Source of the DNA: an uncultured Methanobrevibacter sp.
Lineage (GTDB): Archaea > Methanobacteriota > Methanobacteria > Methanobacteriales > Methanobacteriaceae
Length of the DNA stretch: 64,000 bases
Direction of reading: 5' to 3'
NCBI GenBank assembly: GCA_900318035.1
Contig: ONJC01000017.1
Location: 28,682 to 92,681, forward strand
Below are positions 1 through 9,340 of this stretch, piece after piece; positions within the stretch are counted from its first letter, which is position 1, and each line of letters begins with the position of its first letter. A program made the position numbers and the translations under genes. The notes below the pieces were generated by a model, which was not told the DNA's origin, made no database searches, and saw only the letters and a program-made list of their open reading frames with translations.

Positions 1-645
1 AAAATAGCAATTATTGGAGGGGAAACAGCTTCACTTCCAGGAATTATTAAAGATTTCGACCTAGCAGGTACCGGTATCGGGTTTGTCGATATTGATAAGA
101 TAATTACCGGTGAAAATATCCAACCTGGAAATGTCTTAATTGGTATTAACAGTAATGGTATACACTCTAACGGATATAGTTTAGCCAGAAAAGCCTTATT
201 TGATGATGCAGGCTATACCGTGGATGATAAAATGCCGAATGGTGAGACTACCATCGGTGAGGAATTGATAAGACCTACTGAACTTTATGTTAAACCTATT
301 GTAGCACTATTTGAAAAAGAATATAATATTAATGGACTTGCTCACATTACCGGAGGAGGGTTCACCAATCTTAGACGTTTGAAAAAAGGCGTTGGATATG
401 ATATTGTCGATCTTCCGGAAGTTCCGGAAATATTCAAATTAATTTATGAACAGAATGTAGACATCAAAGAAATGTATAAAGTTTTCAATATGGGTGTCGG
501 TTTTGTCGTTATCTGTGATGAAAGTGAAGCAGATAAAATTATGGATACTTTAAAAGAATATTGCAGCTGTCAAATTATCGGTAAAGTTACTGATGATGAA
601 AAAATCACTGTCAAGACTTTTGAAGGATCCACTATTGAATACTGA
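1..645 (+). CDS. purM: Phosphoribosylformylglycinamidine cyclo-ligase (PurM), C-terminal part
   Basis: AIR synthetase makes aminoimidazole ribotide from formylglycinamidine ribotide using ATP, a cytoplasmic step of purine synthesis. The reading frame is open from the first base of the window, so the N-terminus lies outside. The 214 visible residues are roughly the last two thirds of the usual 330-350. Visible family motifs are GGETASLPG near the start, SNGIHSNGYSLARK in the middle and GLAHITGGGFTNLRR around residue 110, as expected for the PurM/ThiL-like fold. comC follows 27 bases later on the same strand, so the two may share a transcript. Nothing suggests damage within the visible part. 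Confidence 0.95.
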   Translation, partial: KIAIIGGETASLPGIIKDFDLAGTGIGFVDIDKIITGENIQPGNVLIGINSNGIHSNGYSLARKALFDDAGYTVDDKMPNGETTIGEELIRPTELYVKPIVALFEKEYNINGLAHITGGGFTNLRRLKKGVGYDIVDLPEVPEIFKLIYEQNVDIKEMYKVFNMGVGFVVICDESEADKIMDTLKEYCSCQIIGKVTDDEKITVKTFEGSTIEY

Positions 646-672
646 TTTAATTAACTAATAAGGAGTGATAAA

Positions 673-1701
673 ATGAAAATAATGAAAGATAATGAAATAG
701 CTCTTGTAAAAGAAATATTGAAAAAGCTGGGAGCTAGTGAAGAAGACCAAGAACTAGTGGCAGAAGCTACAATTGATGCGGATTTAAAAGGATTTACTTC
801 CCACGGGCTTGGCAGATTCCCACAGTACCTAATTAGTATTGAATCAGGAACAATTAATTTAAAGGACAATATCACTATTGAAAAAGAGACTCCTGCAATG
901 GCATTGATTAATGGTAACAGCGGATTTGGACAGGCAGTATCATACAAAGCTATGCAAATAGCTATTAAAAAAGCTAAAGAAATGGGTATTGCTTGTGTAG
1001 GTGTCCATAATTCAAATCACTTTGGAGTTACAGGATTCTACTCCGATTTGGCATTAAGAGAAAAGTGTATCGGACTTGTTCTTGCAAATACCGACCCTGC
1101 AATAGCACCATTAGGTGGTAAAGAACCTTTAATCGGTACCAATCCCCTTGCATTAGGCATTCCATCTGATACTTACATTACTGTGGACATGGCAACTTCA
1201 GTTACTGCACGTGGAAAAATCATCGAATCAAAAAGAAAAGGATTAGATTTGCCTGACGGATGGGCATTAGATAAAGATGGAAATCCTACAAATGACCCTG
1301 AAGCGGCACTTGAAGGATCAATATTACCATTCGGTGGATTTAAAGGATATGCTATTGCTGCATTAATCGAAATTTTAACAGGACCATTGGTACAGGCAGG
1401 ATACGGTAAAGGAGTGACAGGCACTGCTTCACCAACCAAGAATTGTACTAAAGGAGATTTATATGTCGTAATTGATCCATCTAAATTTGGAGACTTTGAT
1501 GAATTTGTAGAGCATACTGAAGACTTTGTAAGTCAAATCAGAGCTACCGGCGAAACTGTTGCAATCCCTGGAGATTTGGAAGTCAAAAGAATTGCTGAAG
1601 CTGAAGCCAATGGAATTCCAATTGATGAAAAATTATATGCTCAACTAAAAGAAATCTGTGACAATTTAGATATTGACATTGATTCATATATGGAAGAATA
1701 A
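673..1701 (+). CDS. comC: Sulfolactate dehydrogenase (LDH2/MDH2 family)
   Basis: This 342-residue protein belongs to the LDH2/malate dehydrogenase type 2 family of NAD(P)-dependent 2-hydroxyacid dehydrogenases. In methanogens the member ComC interconverts sulfolactate and sulfopyruvate in coenzyme M biosynthesis. Family signatures seen are FTSHGLGRFPQY (about residues 36-47), NSNHFGVTGFYSDLA (about 113-127, with the proposed catalytic His) and the glycine-rich PFGGFKGYAIA near residue 220. The start is the ATG preceded by AAGGAGTGA; a second ATG four codons later is a less likely alternative. It lies just downstream of purM. The family also contains malate dehydrogenases, so the exact substrate rests on the methanogen context. 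Confidence 0.85.
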   Translation: MKIMKDNEIALVKEILKKLGASEEDQELVAEATIDADLKGFTSHGLGRFPQYLISIESGTINLKDNITIEKETPAMALINGNSGFGQAVSYKAMQIAIKKAKEMGIACVGVHNSNHFGVTGFYSDLALREKCIGLVLANTDPAIAPLGGKEPLIGTNPLALGIPSDTYITVDMATSVTARGKIIESKRKGLDLPDGWALDKDGNPTNDPEAALEGSILPFGGFKGYAIAALIEILTGPLVQAGYGKGVTGTASPTKNCTKGDLYVVIDPSKFGDFDEFVEHTEDFVSQIRATGETVAIPGDLEVKRIAEAEANGIPIDEKLYAQLKEICDNLDIDIDSYMEE

Positions 1702-1764
1702 TTAATTATTCTTCACTTTTTTTATTAAAATATAAAGTTAAAATGAATGCAAATAGAACAAAAC

Positions 1765-1776
1765 TTTATATGTAAA
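1765..1776 (+). promoter_or_regulatory. TATA box for the adhesin gene at 1853
   Basis: The string CTTTATATGTAAAT lies about 85 bases before the ATG at 1853, in an AT-rich gap with no other gene. It fits an archaeal TATA element and would give a leader of roughly 60 bases ending in AAAAAGGAGG ahead of the start. Motif inspection only. Confidence 0.45.
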
Positions 1777-1852
1777 TAACTACTTAAATTATTATACTAG
1801 AAAATTTAACTATTTTTAAAAAAATTTTCTTTTAAAAAGGAGGATAAAAGTT

Positions 1853-4087
1853 ATGAAACTTAAAAACTCTTATATCTTATTAATAGTGATGTCAATATTC
1901 CTATTAGTAAGCGTTGGGTCCGTTTGTGCAAGTGACTCTGCATCAGATGTTGATGTGCTTGCAGACGACACAGACAGTGATATCCTAACTTCTGCACCAA
2001 TCAAAACAAGTGTAGAATCAGAAAATGTCGTTGTAAATGAAAAAGACCCACAAGAAATACCAGTAACTGTGAAAGATAATGAATCTCAACCTATTAATAT
2101 TGTTAAGGGAGATTTGAATGTTACTGAAAAAAACAAAACTGTAAAATTTGATTATAATAATTCAAAAATCAGTATTTCCAATAAACTTTCTGCAGGAAAC
2201 CACAGTTTATTAATCAGTTATTTAGGAAATGCAAACTATACTAAATCTTCAACAAAAATGATTTTATCCGTTGTTGGGGAAAGAATATTAAATGTGACTA
2301 CTTCTGTTAATGTAAACAGTACTGAAAAAGTTGTCATCCCTATAACCCTCACAGATAGCGTGCATATTTTTGATATGGATAAAAACAATTTAACTTTAGT
2401 CTTATCATATAAAGAGGGCAATAACACCATCAACAAAACTATCAGTGCATTTGAACTTAATAATAGAAAAATCGTATTCCCATATGATATCAATGCAACA
2501 ACTTTTAATATAGCTATTAGATATATTGATGGTAATAAAACTTTAACCAGTAATGTTTCTTTAACTAGAAAAGATTGTGCAAAAATTATTCCAATCAACC
2601 TTAAAGCAGAATATGGAAGCGACACATTTACATTCAAACTTGTTGATGTTGATAATAACCAAACTTTAGGCAATAAAAAATTATCCTACACAATTATAAC
2701 AGGCAGCATCAATACTGGAGGATCTGCAACAACCGATGCTAACGGAATAGCTACCATAGACAATTCAAATTTAAATGTATACAAATTTGAAAACGGTACA
2801 ATTTCCCCTGGTGGACATATAGATGTTGGAAAACAATTGTTCAGCATTAAAGGAGATGATTCTAGCATAATCGCATCTGAAATTAAAGATAATTTCACAA
2901 TTACAAAAGCTAAAATCAATATTGTAATTAAACCATATAAAGAATATTACGGTTCTAGTAAAAAAGTTGTAATTAATGTTACAAATGCTAAATCAGGAAA
3001 TCCAATGAAAAACATTGTTCTTCATTTATACATGGCAAATACAACTGCAAAAGATTATTACTTCCAGACTGGATCTAATGGAACTGCAGAAATTAATGTA
3101 AGCGGTTTAATTTCCGGAAAATATTCCTTGACCGTTAGCAACAATGATACTAAAAATATCAAAGAGAAAAAAGTCAGCGGAACTATTACCATCTTAGGTA
3201 AGCCAACAAAAATGACAGTGACTGTACCAAAAACTTACTACTACAACAGCGGAACTATAGCAAAAATTAAAGTTACTGATAAATCAACCGGTAAACGAGT
3301 GGCTAACGCAATTGTTTTAGTGCAGGTTTACACAGGAAAATCTTCACAGGCATACCTTTACCAAGCAAACAGCAAAGGTATGATTTATGTGAATTATGCT
3401 CCTGCAGCGGTCGGTGCTCATAAAATAGTTGTTACTATGGCAGATTCCAGATATAGTGCTTCAACTGTGAAAAAAACTGTAACTGTTAAAAAAGCAACAG
3501 CAAAAATTACTGCGAAAAAAGTAACCGGATATTATAAAAGCGGTTCAACATTTATTGTTAAGTTAACCAACACAAAAAATAAAAAGGCAATTTATGCTGG
3601 CCACATTAACGTTAAAATATATCCAAACTCAAGAAGTTACTATAATTACAATGGTCAAACTGGATTAGACGGAAAATTAAGAATATCCCTTGATTCCTTT
3701 AAACCAGGTACATATAAAGTTGTAGTTTCTCCAAACGATGGTAAAAACTTTACAGCTAAAGGAAAAACTAGCCAATTTGTTATTAAAAAAGCACCTGCTA
3801 AATTAACTCCTAAACAATTAACCGCTAAAAAAGGCGAAAATAAGAAATTCAGAGTTGTCGTTAAAAATACTGCAAACAAAAAACCAGTTGTTGGAGTTAA
3901 AGTAAAAATTAAAGTGTACACTGGCAAGACTGTTAAAACTTATACCGCTAAAACAAATGCAAATGGTACTGCTAAACTTAATGTCAAAACACTTAGTGTT
4001 GGAACCCATAAAGTTGTAGTGAAATCTGCAAATAAATATGTAGTGGCAAGTGCAGCCAAATCCAGTATAAAAATAACTAAAACCTAA
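1853..4087 (+). CDS. Adhesin-like secreted protein with Ig-like repeats
   Basis: A 744-residue protein with a clear signal peptide: Lys-rich start, hydrophobic stretch about residues 8-24, and cleavage likely after VCAS. The mature part is rich in Asn, Thr, Lys and Ser. Its C-terminal half is a row of about four bacterial-Ig-like (Big/invasin-like) domains of roughly 90 residues. Each has a start like KMTVTVPKTYYYNSG and a core pattern of G-A followed by K-I/V-V-V (for example VGAHKIVV and VGTHKVVV). No C-terminal membrane anchor is visible, so attachment may be non-covalent. Such proteins are abundant in Methanobrevibacter and thought to contact bacteria, protozoa or host surfaces. The gene stands alone with its own promoter and a strong AAAAAGGAGG ribosome site. 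The exact ligand cannot be told. Confidence 0.85.
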   Translation: MKLKNSYILLIVMSIFLLVSVGSVCASDSASDVDVLADDTDSDILTSAPIKTSVESENVVVNEKDPQEIPVTVKDNESQPINIVKGDLNVTEKNKTVKFDYNNSKISISNKLSAGNHSLLISYLGNANYTKSSTKMILSVVGERILNVTTSVNVNSTEKVVIPITLTDSVHIFDMDKNNLTLVLSYKEGNNTINKTISAFELNNRKIVFPYDINATTFNIAIRYIDGNKTLTSNVSLTRKDCAKIIPINLKAEYGSDTFTFKLVDVDNNQTLGNKKLSYTIITGSINTGGSATTDANGIATIDNSNLNVYKFENGTISPGGHIDVGKQLFSIKGDDSSIIASEIKDNFTITKAKINIVIKPYKEYYGSSKKVVINVTNAKSGNPMKNIVLHLYMANTTAKDYYFQTGSNGTAEINVSGLISGKYSLTVSNNDTKNIKEKKVSGTITILGKPTKMTVTVPKTYYYNSGTIAKIKVTDKSTGKRVANAIVLVQVYTGKSSQAYLYQANSKGMIYVNYAPAAVGAHKIVVTMADSRYSASTVKKTVTVKKATAKITAKKVTGYYKSGSTFIVKLTNTKNKKAIYAGHINVKIYPNSRSYYNYNGQTGLDGKLRISLDSFKPGTYKVVVSPNDGKNFTAKGKTSQFVIKKAPAKLTPKQLTAKKGENKKFRVVVKNTANKKPVVGVKVKIKVYTGKTVKTYTAKTNANGTAKLNVKTLSVGTHKVVVKSANKYVVASAAKSSIKITKT

Positions 4088-4110
4088 ATTTAAAGAGAAT
4101 TAATTTTCTC

Positions 4111-5901
4111 TTATTCTTTTTCTTTTTTGTATTTTGCATAAAAACCGTCAGTATCGGCATATATTGCATAAAATCCGAATTCTTCAGCTTTTTTTATAGA
4201 TGATTTAATATATTGCCTTCCCCATGATGTAATGGCCTTTGCACATTCGAAGGAGTACCATCTGAATCGAGGAAATCCATAAATTCCATACATGGTGTTT
4301 GCCAGTCTCTTGATTGCCTGCTGTTGTACATCCAAAGCCTTTTTTTGCTGCGGATTATCTGAAGCTTTCATTTCACGTTTTATTCTAAATCTTTCCTGTA
4401 AAATCTTGTCAATGACAGATGGAATGAATCCTTTTGGAGATTTCATGAATTTAAGACCATGCTCGGGAGAAATATTATAATCATCCTCATTTTCAACATC
4501 CCCCAAAACCATGACATCAGGAGATATATTTTTTGAAATGATGATGCTGGGATACAGACTCCTGAAATCAAACTGAACAAGGTTTTCATGCAGTCCGGTT
4601 TCCGGTTCCCTCACATATCCTCCTTCGTTATCCTCGGCATTTGCACGGTCGGCAAAATTAGATCCCTGTTTATTTGGAACAACCTCCCCGTCAAAATAAG
4701 CCTGTTTTACTAAAAACCATTCTGCCTGCTGACCAGTTGCCATACGGGAAACGTCAAATAAAGGTTGACCGATTATACGAGTAAGTTCTAAATTAAGAGG
4801 CAATGTTTGTTCGGCAATTTTTAAAGTGGATACCACGTCATCCAAAGAATAGTCAAACAGATTATCCAACTCTTCACCGCCATTGTCCCAGAACTCCCAA
4901 ATCCGTTCTCCGGGAACATCAATCTTTTCTTCTCCGAACAATTCATAATAAACCCTTTCTAAGGTATATCTCTCAAGAGACATGTAACGCCTCATGACCA
5001 AGTATAAATCTACGTGAATCAAACCCTTAAAAGAAGCGGCGTTTGCATAACCTCTTCTGATATATTTGACATCAGATCCATCCATTCCAATATCCAAATC
5101 AACACCTAAAAGTTTAGCGCGGTCCTTAAGATATGGGAAATCAAAGTTATCTGAATTGTATCCTACAATGATGTCAATATTGTTTTCCTTGATAATCTTT
5201 ACAAATTCCTGTATCATCTCGCGTTCTGAGGATACGTGATTTACAAAGTCTCCACAGCCTTCTGAATTTGTTTTTGTTGAAATTACCTGATTTATGCCGA
5301 AATTGCTTGCAACACCAATCATAATTATTTCATCTTTCTCGGAGTTCGGCATGCCATGAGGATTTCTAACTTCCAAGTCAAAGCTCAGTATTCTGAAATT
5401 TTGAGGGTATTCAGGAACCCTTTTTAATTCATCAGTTAATTTAATGATAGTGATATCCTGTTTTTTGGAATCCAAATTTAAAAATGAATCTACCTCCTCA
5501 CCGGTAGCTATAACTTCAGTCATTGGAATTACATCTCTGTCCATCAGATATCTTCTATAAAACGGAATGTCAAATTCCCTGATTTGAATGACATTTTCCA
5601 AATCCCTTAATGCATCCCTGTTTTTGGCAAGTTCCTGAGGATGTTTGAAAGTGACTTTCAGGAATTCAGTTTCAATCTGGAAATCCTTTTTTGTGATCTT
5701 TTCGACTCTAACAACATCCAAGTTATCTTCTATTTCATTTATGCACTCATCCAAATCATCAGACATGACATATAAGTAAGGTTCAAATGTGTCATCAAGT
5801 AAAACTATGTTTTTATCGCCATCCTTTGAAAATAATCTAATTACTGGCTTTTCTTCAAAAGTAACATAATCAATATCCAAAATAACAACATTTCTCTGCA
5901 T
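4111..5901 (-). CDS. polB1: Family B DNA polymerase, large N-terminal subunit (split PolB)
   Basis: This 596-residue protein has an N-terminal domain, a 3'-5' exonuclease domain and the palm/fingers of a family B polymerase. Exo I is FDLE (about 174-177), Exo II lies in [10 protein letters not shown] (248-257) and Exo III is YSLDDV (351-356). Motif A is DFRSLYPSI (445-453), motif B is around [13 protein letters not shown] (531-543) and motif C is YADTDG (581-586). It stops ten residues after motif C, so the thumb is missing. This is how Methanothermobacter PolB is organised: a large subunit and a separate small subunit encoded elsewhere. I therefore read it as natural splitting, not truncation. 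It is the last gene of the pyrD-pyrK-AI2E-polB1 run, starting one base after the preceding stop. Confidence 0.92.
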   Translation of the reverse strand: MQRNVVILDIDYVTFEEKPVIRLFSKDGDKNIVLLDDTFEPYLYVMSDDLDECINEIEDNLDVVRVEKITKKDFQIETEFLKVTFKHPQELAKNRDALRDLENVIQIREFDIPFYRRYLMDRDVIPMTEVIATGEEVDSFLNLDSKKQDITIIKLTDELKRVPEYPQNFRILSFDLEVRNPHGMPNSEKDEIIMIGVASNFGINQVISTKTNSEGCGDFVNHVSSEREMIQEFVKIIKENNIDIIVGYNSDNFDFPYLKDRAKLLGVDLDIGMDGSDVKYIRRGYANAASFKGLIHVDLYLVMRRYMSLERYTLERVYYELFGEEKIDVPGERIWEFWDNGGEELDNLFDYSLDDVVSTLKIAEQTLPLNLELTRIIGQPLFDVSRMATGQQAEWFLVKQAYFDGEVVPNKQGSNFADRANAEDNEGGYVREPETGLHENLVQFDFRSLYPSIIISKNISPDVMVLGDVENEDDYNISPEHGLKFMKSPKGFIPSVIDKILQERFRIKREMKASDNPQQKKALDVQQQAIKRLANTMYGIYGFPRFRWYSFECAKAITSWGRQYIKSSIKKAEEFGFYAIYADTDGFYAKYKKEKE

Positions 5902-6918
5902 TTATTCATCTCCAAGAAGATATTCTTTTCTATAATTATCTAAAACAGTATAAGTTATTCCTAAAATTAAAGGTCCGACAATAAAACCCACTATTCCATA
6001 AACCAGAGGCCCTGATAAAAATCCTATTAGCAGTATTAACGGGTGTATCTCCGCATAGTGGCTTGATAGTGCAGGCCTGATGTACATGTCAATAGTGCTT
6101 AGGAAAAATCCGAAAAGCAAAACAACAATTGCCCTTGGGTAATTTCCAGCGAAGATGTCCATGAAAAACAATGCCCAGTAAATCGGCCAAGGCCCGAATA
6201 CTGGAATCAACTGCAATATGCCTGTTAGAACACCTAAAAATATTCCATAAGGATAACCCAAGAGGGAATATCCGATTGCTCCAAATATTCCTATGATAAC
6301 TGATGTTAAAAAGTGCCCATAGAATATGCTTCTCAATACATCTTTTACGGATTCAACAGTATTGTCAAAAAAGTCCTTGGAATCATCCGGAACAAAATCA
6401 CGGACAAAATTTAAGCATTTATCTCCATCGCGAACAAAGTAGAATACTGAACATACCAAAATAAACAGATCCAGGCTGATATTCAAAAATTTGCTTAAGA
6501 AATTAACTGTATACTGCAACAGATACTTTCCGATTTCTGATGCTGATGAATTTATTGATGAATTAATGGAATTTATATCAACCGGCAGCTGTGAAATAAA
6601 TTGATTGAGATCGAGATAATAATTGCTCGCCAAAAATGAAGTGATGACCGATGAGATTTCATAGGAAATATAAGCTATGAGCAATATCAAAGGCACCAAA
6701 ACGGCAACCATTGCAAGTAAAATTGAAATAGATGAAAATTTCAATTTTGATTGAATCTTATTAGCAACAGGCCTTATCAAATATGCCAAAATAGCCCCTA
6801 AAAGAATCATGTTTAATACTGGGAATATGAACATCAATGAAATTACTATAAGGAAAATTACCAGCAGCACTGGCGGATTCATGTAACTTTTAATGTCAAC
6901 TCCCATGATATCACCCAT
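5902..6918 (-). CDS. AI-2E family membrane transporter (PF01594 type)
   Basis: A 338-residue polytopic membrane protein with about eight hydrophobic segments. Its architecture is that of the AI-2E/PerM/TqsA family: paired helices at the N-terminus (NPPVLLVIFLIVISLMF), a soluble stretch around residues 90-130, then a conserved C-terminal block with VFGPWPIYW and GPLVYGIVGFIVGPLILG. The family includes exporters of signal molecules and Na+(Li+)/H+ antiporters, so the substrate is unknown. The gene sits between pyrK (3-base gap) and polB1 (directly abutting), which implies co-transcription and probably translational coupling rather than shared function. Confidence 0.85.
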   Translation of the reverse strand: MGDIMGVDIKSYMNPPVLLVIFLIVISLMFIFPVLNMILLGAILAYLIRPVANKIQSKLKFSSISILLAMVAVLVPLILLIAYISYEISSVITSFLASNYYLDLNQFISQLPVDINSINSSINSSASEIGKYLLQYTVNFLSKFLNISLDLFILVCSVFYFVRDGDKCLNFVRDFVPDDSKDFFDNTVESVKDVLRSIFYGHFLTSVIIGIFGAIGYSLLGYPYGIFLGVLTGILQLIPVFGPWPIYWALFFMDIFAGNYPRAIVVLLFGFFLSTIDMYIRPALSSHYAEIHPLILLIGFLSGPLVYGIVGFIVGPLILGITYTVLDNYRKEYLLGDE

Positions 6919-6921
6919 TGA

Positions 6922-7722
6922 TTAATATTTTACACCAGAAGCGTCCCTTCTGTATTTTCCAAACTCTGAAATTAGTTTAATTTTATCATTTTCAAAAACG
7001 GGACCCTCTACACAAATTCTCCATCCTTCACCATCAACACAACATTGTCCACACACGCCTAGGGCGCATTTCATATATCTTTCAAGAGAATATTGTGCAA
7101 GTATTGATGATGCTTCAAGAATATCGAATAGTCCTTTCATCATTATCTCAGGTCCACAAACAAATGCATAATCATAAGTCGAATCTTCAAGTAAACTTAT
7201 AGTACAATCTGTTGCGAATCCTTCAAACCCGAAACTTCCGTCATCAGTGCACGGATAAACATTGGCGCCCAACTTTTCCAAACTGTCGACAAACAACAAT
7301 TCATCTTTTGTTTGAGCTGCTGAAACAACAGTGACATCATTACCTTTTTCAAGCAAATCACTAGCTATTGCACTGATTGGAGCCATTCCAACCCCTCCAC
7401 CAATAGCCAATATTTTTTTACCTTCAAAAGAATTATTAAAACCGTTTCCGTAGCTGCCCCTGATTCCAATCTGGTCGCCAACTTTCAAATCATGCAATTG
7501 GGAAGTGAACTCACCAATATTTTTAACAGTGATTGCCAACTCATTATCATTTATTTGTGAAATGGACATTGGTTTTTCATTTTTAAAGTTCCAAACCATT
7601 AAAAATTCGCCAGGATTAGGTTTTCCGAAAGTTTCATAATCCCAATCAAATTTAAATGTTTTAATTGTAGGAGTTTCATCAATAATTTCTTTTATTTCCA
7701 CTATTTTCGGTTCATTTATCAT
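6922..7722 (-). CDS. pyrK: Dihydroorotate dehydrogenase electron-transfer subunit
   Basis: The 266-residue iron-sulfur flavoprotein partners PyrD and passes electrons from dihydroorotate oxidation to a nicotinamide acceptor. The N-terminal half is an FAD-binding ferredoxin-reductase-like barrel (KPMSIS near residue 52, RGSYGNGF near 88). The middle is a nucleotide-binding domain with GGGVGMAPI near 109. The C-terminal region holds the [2Fe-2S] cysteine cluster CALGVCGQC plus a fourth Cys in WRICVEGPVF. Length fits the family. It begins 2 bases after pyrD stops, so the two are surely co-translated. A family-typical Arg in the FAD motif is Lys here, a conservative change. Confidence 0.92.
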   Translation of the reverse strand: MINEPKIVEIKEIIDETPTIKTFKFDWDYETFGKPNPGEFLMVWNFKNEKPMSISQINDNELAITVKNIGEFTSQLHDLKVGDQIGIRGSYGNGFNNSFEGKKILAIGGGVGMAPISAIASDLLEKGNDVTVVSAAQTKDELLFVDSLEKLGANVYPCTDDGSFGFEGFATDCTISLLEDSTYDYAFVCGPEIMMKGLFDILEASSILAQYSLERYMKCALGVCGQCCVDGEGWRICVEGPVFENDKIKLISEFGKYRRDASGVKY

Positions 7723-7724
7723 TT

Positions 7725-8636
7725 TTACAACTCCCTATGTGCCAGTCCCACCATTTCATCAATAGATGAATAACCTTTTTCTGACATGAATTTCTCTAAA
7801 CCTTTGTTAATGTCATCAAATACTGTAACACCTTCATCCATGATAGCAGTACCTATTTGAACTGCTCTTGCACCGGCAAATATAAACTCTACAACATCCT
7901 CAAATGTGTAAATTCCACCGACACCTATTAATGGAATGTCAACCGCTTCGAAAACTGAATAAACATTACTGATTGCAATCGGCTTTATTGCCTTTCCGCT
8001 CATTCCGCCGGACTTATGGAACAATACCGGCCTTGCCACATCAATATTGATTTTCATTCCAGGACCCAGAGTGTTAATGAGAGACAAACAATCAGCTCCC
8101 GCATCCTCACAAGTTTTAGCAATTTCTGTAATGTCCGTGACATTCGGAGTTAATTTCGCTATAATTGGAACTTCTGCAGCATCTTTTGCAGCAGATACAA
8201 TAGTATGGCTTAAATTGCAATCCTGACCTATTGATGCTCCAAAACCTTCCATTGCATGAGGGCATGAAATATTCAGCTCAATCATGTCCACATATTCCTG
8301 AACTTCACTGACCAACTTTGAAAATTCATCGGGCGTAGCACCGTAAATTGAAGCAATAACGACATTGTTTTCTCTTTCAATCTTTTTTAGCTCTTCTTTG
8401 AAATTGTCAACACCCGGATTTGATAGTCCGATTGCATTTAAGATTCCGCCTTCAACCGCAACGGTTGTCGGATTCGGATATCCAGGATGAGGATTTAAAG
8501 AAAAAGATTTGGAAACTACCCCTCCAGCTCCTGATTTTAAAATCCAATTCATAGATGAAGCATTACTTCCCATAATGCCTGCAGCCAACATCAATGGATT
8601 TCTAAATTCTACTCCACAAACATCTGTCTTTAACAT
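7725..8636 (-). CDS. pyrD: Dihydroorotate dehydrogenase, class 1B catalytic subunit
   Basis: A 303-residue FMN enzyme of pyrimidine synthesis converting dihydroorotate to orotate. Class 1 signatures are visible: FRNPLMLAAGIMGSN at the start, SKSFSLNPHPGYPNPT (about 43-58), the active-site loop ELNISCPHA with the catalytic Cys at residue 125, and the FMN phosphate region GVGGIYTFEDV followed by GARAVQIGTA. The pairing with pyrK immediately downstream marks it as the heteromeric 1B type, which uses NAD rather than fumarate. It follows a small coiled-coil gene by 24 bases and probably belongs to the same transcript. Confidence 0.95.
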   Translation of the reverse strand: MLKTDVCGVEFRNPLMLAAGIMGSNASSMNWILKSGAGGVVSKSFSLNPHPGYPNPTTVAVEGGILNAIGLSNPGVDNFKEELKKIERENNVVIASIYGATPDEFSKLVSEVQEYVDMIELNISCPHAMEGFGASIGQDCNLSHTIVSAAKDAAEVPIIAKLTPNVTDITEIAKTCEDAGADCLSLINTLGPGMKINIDVARPVLFHKSGGMSGKAIKPIAISNVYSVFEAVDIPLIGVGGIYTFEDVVEFIFAGARAVQIGTAIMDEGVTVFDDINKGLEKFMSEKGYSSIDEMVGLAHREL

Positions 8637-8660
8637 ATTATCAACTTTGTAATTAATTAT

Positions 8661-9200
8661 TTAATTAGTTTTTGTAAATTTATCGATGATTTCCTGATAT
8701 TTTTCATTTTGCAATTTTAAGCTAATGAGATTGGTCTTATTGGATTTTATAATTTCATCTCGGGATTTGATTAAATTGGATATTTCTTCATCCTGTTTTT
8801 CAATGATGGAGTCCTTTTGTTTAAGCAAATCCTCATAATTCTTTGTTATTTTTCTAAGCTGAACTTCAAGATTTTCTGTGTTTGAATTTAACTGGGATTT
8901 ATAGTCATCAATTAAAGACCTTAAATATTTGACCTGATCCTGCTTATCTTCAATAATCAAATCCTTTTCTTTTAATTTCTCAGTCAAATCATCCAGTTCC
9001 TTCATTCTGGATTTGTCATAGTCAATTTTAGTGTCAAGTTTATCTTCCAGATTTTTCCTTTCATACTTTAACTTGGTCGAATATAGCTTCAGCTTGTTAA
9101 TTTCCTCATTCTTTTCCTGAAGTTCCATAGTCAGCTCATCAATTTCTGCATTTTTAAGTTCCAACTCATACTTTAAATCATCTAAACTTTCTTGAGACAT
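8661..9200 (-). CDS. Coiled-coil protein of unknown function
   Basis: A 179-residue protein made almost entirely of charged heptad-like sequence (ELELKNAEIDELTMELQEKN and similar), predicting one long coiled coil from about residue 5 to 165. There is no signal peptide, membrane segment or recognisable catalytic motif. It lies at the head of the pyrD-pyrK-AI2E-polB1 run on the minus strand, 24 bases before pyrD, and could be its first gene. It faces nop5 across a 140-base AT-rich gap holding both promoters. A structural or scaffolding role is possible, but nothing in the sequence decides it. Confidence 0.7.
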   Translation of the reverse strand: MSQESLDDLKYELELKNAEIDELTMELQEKNEEINKLKLYSTKLKYERKNLEDKLDTKIDYDKSRMKELDDLTEKLKEKDLIIEDKQDQVKYLRSLIDDYKSQLNSNTENLEVQLRKITKNYEDLLKQKDSIIEKQDEEISNLIKSRDEIIKSNKTNLISLKLQNEKYQEIIDKFTKTN

Positions 9201-9340
9201 ACATTTAATATTTTAAATTTCATTCTAAAAATACTTTAAAAATCTGAAAATATTTTTCAGTTGAAATCAGAAGATGGAACTTTTGAACTGCTATTAAATA
9301 TTGAAAATACTTATTAAAAATAAAATTAATAATTTATCTT

